Origin: Candidatus Kapaibacterium sp.
GTDB taxonomy: Bacteria > Bacteroidota > Ignavibacteria > Kapaibacteriales > UBA2268
Direction of reading: 5' to 3'
NCBI GenBank assembly: GCA_030835065.1
Contig: JAUQWR010000089.1
Span: forward strand, 1-6,586
DNA length: 6,586 nucleotides
The translations under genes were made by a program, and so were the position numbers. The stretch's first letter is position 1. Each line of letters opens with the position of its first letter. Below, one piece after another: positions 5,931 to 6,586 of the stretch. The notes below the pieces were generated by a model that did no database searches, had not been told where the DNA came from, and saw only the letters and a program-made list of their open reading frames with translations.

Positions 5931-5972
5931 AAAAAAATGCTTGACTTTTATTAATAATCAGTCAAGCATTTT
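5931..5972 (-). terminator. Intrinsic terminator of the Yip1-like gene
   Basis: AAAATGCTTGACT (5934-5946) pairs perfectly with AGTCAAGCATTTT (5960-5972) across a 13-base loop. Read on the minus strand, the stem is followed by a T-run (the complement of 5931-5937). It lies 55 bases after the stop at 6028, oriented for the leftward gene. Its arm shares ATGCTTGA with the uvrD terminator. The interval 5973-6027 is AT-rich and holds nothing else I can see. Confidence 0.85.
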
Positions 5973-6027
5973 CATTAAAAATTATAGCTATATATAAGCA
6001 ATAATAAATTCCACAATCACATGATAT

Positions 6028-6586
6028 TTATATATTTATCATCACTTCTGTGAAGTATTGGAAATATGCAAATATTGAATATTTGATTTGATAAATACCA
6101 ATAGGAATACCAACCATCAAAACAAGGAATATTGTTCCGATTATATATACATTCATAGCAGGTTTGTCAAACACAACAGCTGTAGATCTCAATATTCTTG
6201 CAATCACCCACACATTCAATCCCAAATACAATATAATGAAGAACGTTACAAGTTCGGGTACCATTACAAGCAATCTAACCAATACTATAGATAAAGGCAA
6301 CAATACTAAATATGGTATTCCACCCCAAATAGTAATTGTCAAAGCGTCTGTCAGATAAACTCTGGCTCTCACAAAAAATGCAAACACCCTTATTATTATG
6401 GATACTACAAAAACTACCAAAAAGGATAGTACTGTAATAATCAACATCATTAATTCAGGCATCCAAATCATATCGAACAATACTTCCTGGAACGAGCTCG
6501 ATGGAGCCAATAGCATAAAGAAGTATTGAGCAGTTTCGCTTGATCTATAAAAATAATTTACCGACGACAAGAATATACCAACTGTA
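6028..6586 (-). CDS. Multi-pass membrane protein, Yip1-family-like, partial at N-terminus
   Basis: The frame is open to the right edge; 185 residues and the stop are visible. A TTG at 6570 is not needed as a start because coding continues upstream of it (TVGIF before LSSVN). Counting from that codon, hydrophobic segments lie at about 41-65, 82-104, 107-125 and 141-161, with a short basic loop (RVFAFFVRARV) before an amphipathic stretch DALTITIWGGIPYLVLLPL. The order of this loop, a DAL-x-x-x-x-x-x-G-x-P stretch, then long leucine-rich segments and a Trp in the third (NVWVIARIL) resembles bacterial Yip1-domain proteins of the cytoplasmic membrane. There is no catalytic motif, and the function of bacterial Yip1 proteins is poorly known. 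Assignment to Yip1 is by pattern only; an unrelated four-helix membrane protein is the alternative. It is followed by its own terminator. Confidence 0.6.
   Translation of the reverse strand, partial: TVGIFLSSVNYFYRSSETAQYFFMLLAPSSSFQEVLFDMIWMPELMMLIITVLSFLVVFVVSIIIRVFAFFVRARVYLTDALTITIWGGIPYLVLLPLSIVLVRLLVMVPELVTFFIILYLGLNVWVIARILRSTAVVFDKPAMNVYIIGTIFLVLMVGIPIGIYQIKYSIFAYFQYFTEVMINI

Noticed and set aside
6568..6570. TTG as start of the Yip1-like protein
   Set aside because: The frame continues without a stop to the window edge and the usual family length needs more N-terminal sequence, so the gene is partial.

Overview
The window is AT-rich. It carries a three-gene operon on the minus strand, a divergent helicase gene, a repeat-dense island around a small nuclease-like gene, and a truncated membrane-protein gene. 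An outer-membrane beta-barrel protein ending in Phe, a PD40 beta-propeller protein with a Sec signal peptide, a class I PPK2 and a GxxExxY protein point to a Gram-negative bacterium of the Bacteroidota/Chlorobiota (FCB) assemblage. A Kapabacteria- or Ignavibacteria-like lineage is my best guess. That is inference; there is no rRNA or marker phylogeny here. Clear Shine-Dalgarno sequences precede several genes, which is less typical of classical Bacteroidia.

Region 1 (1-2201, minus strand) reads ppk2, then an outer-membrane barrel protein, then a PD40 propeller protein cut by the left edge. The gaps are 19 and 12 bases, and the last ribosome binding site overlaps the preceding stop codon, so this is very likely one operon. 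The two envelope proteins may work together; the link to polyphosphate chemistry is positional only. Region 2 (2202-2384) is the divergent intergenic region. Region 3 (2385-4625, plus strand) is a complete UvrD/PcrA helicase with all SF1A motifs and the C-terminal Tudor-like domain, followed by a strong intrinsic terminator.

Region 4 (about 4651-5972) is the unusual part. It starts and ends with intrinsic terminators that share the arm ATGCTTGA. Between them lie four tandem units of about 97-130 bp, forming two rounds of a roughly 228-bp duplication; a 51-bp duplication; a GxxExxY (PD-(D/E)XK-like) gene on the minus strand; a possible insertion-sequence remnant; and one more tandem-type unit. 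The octamer ACTTTGTG occurs in four-copy arrays with identical 10/13/10 spacing. Two arrays lie past the 3' end of the GxxExxY gene and one inverted copy lies just upstream of its likely promoter. The tandem repeat appears to break near 5099 and resume near 5835, as if a cassette of about 0.73 kb containing the GxxExxY gene had entered it.

Region 5 (6028-6586, minus strand) is the C-terminal part of a multi-pass membrane protein resembling the Yip1 family; its start lies beyond the right edge.
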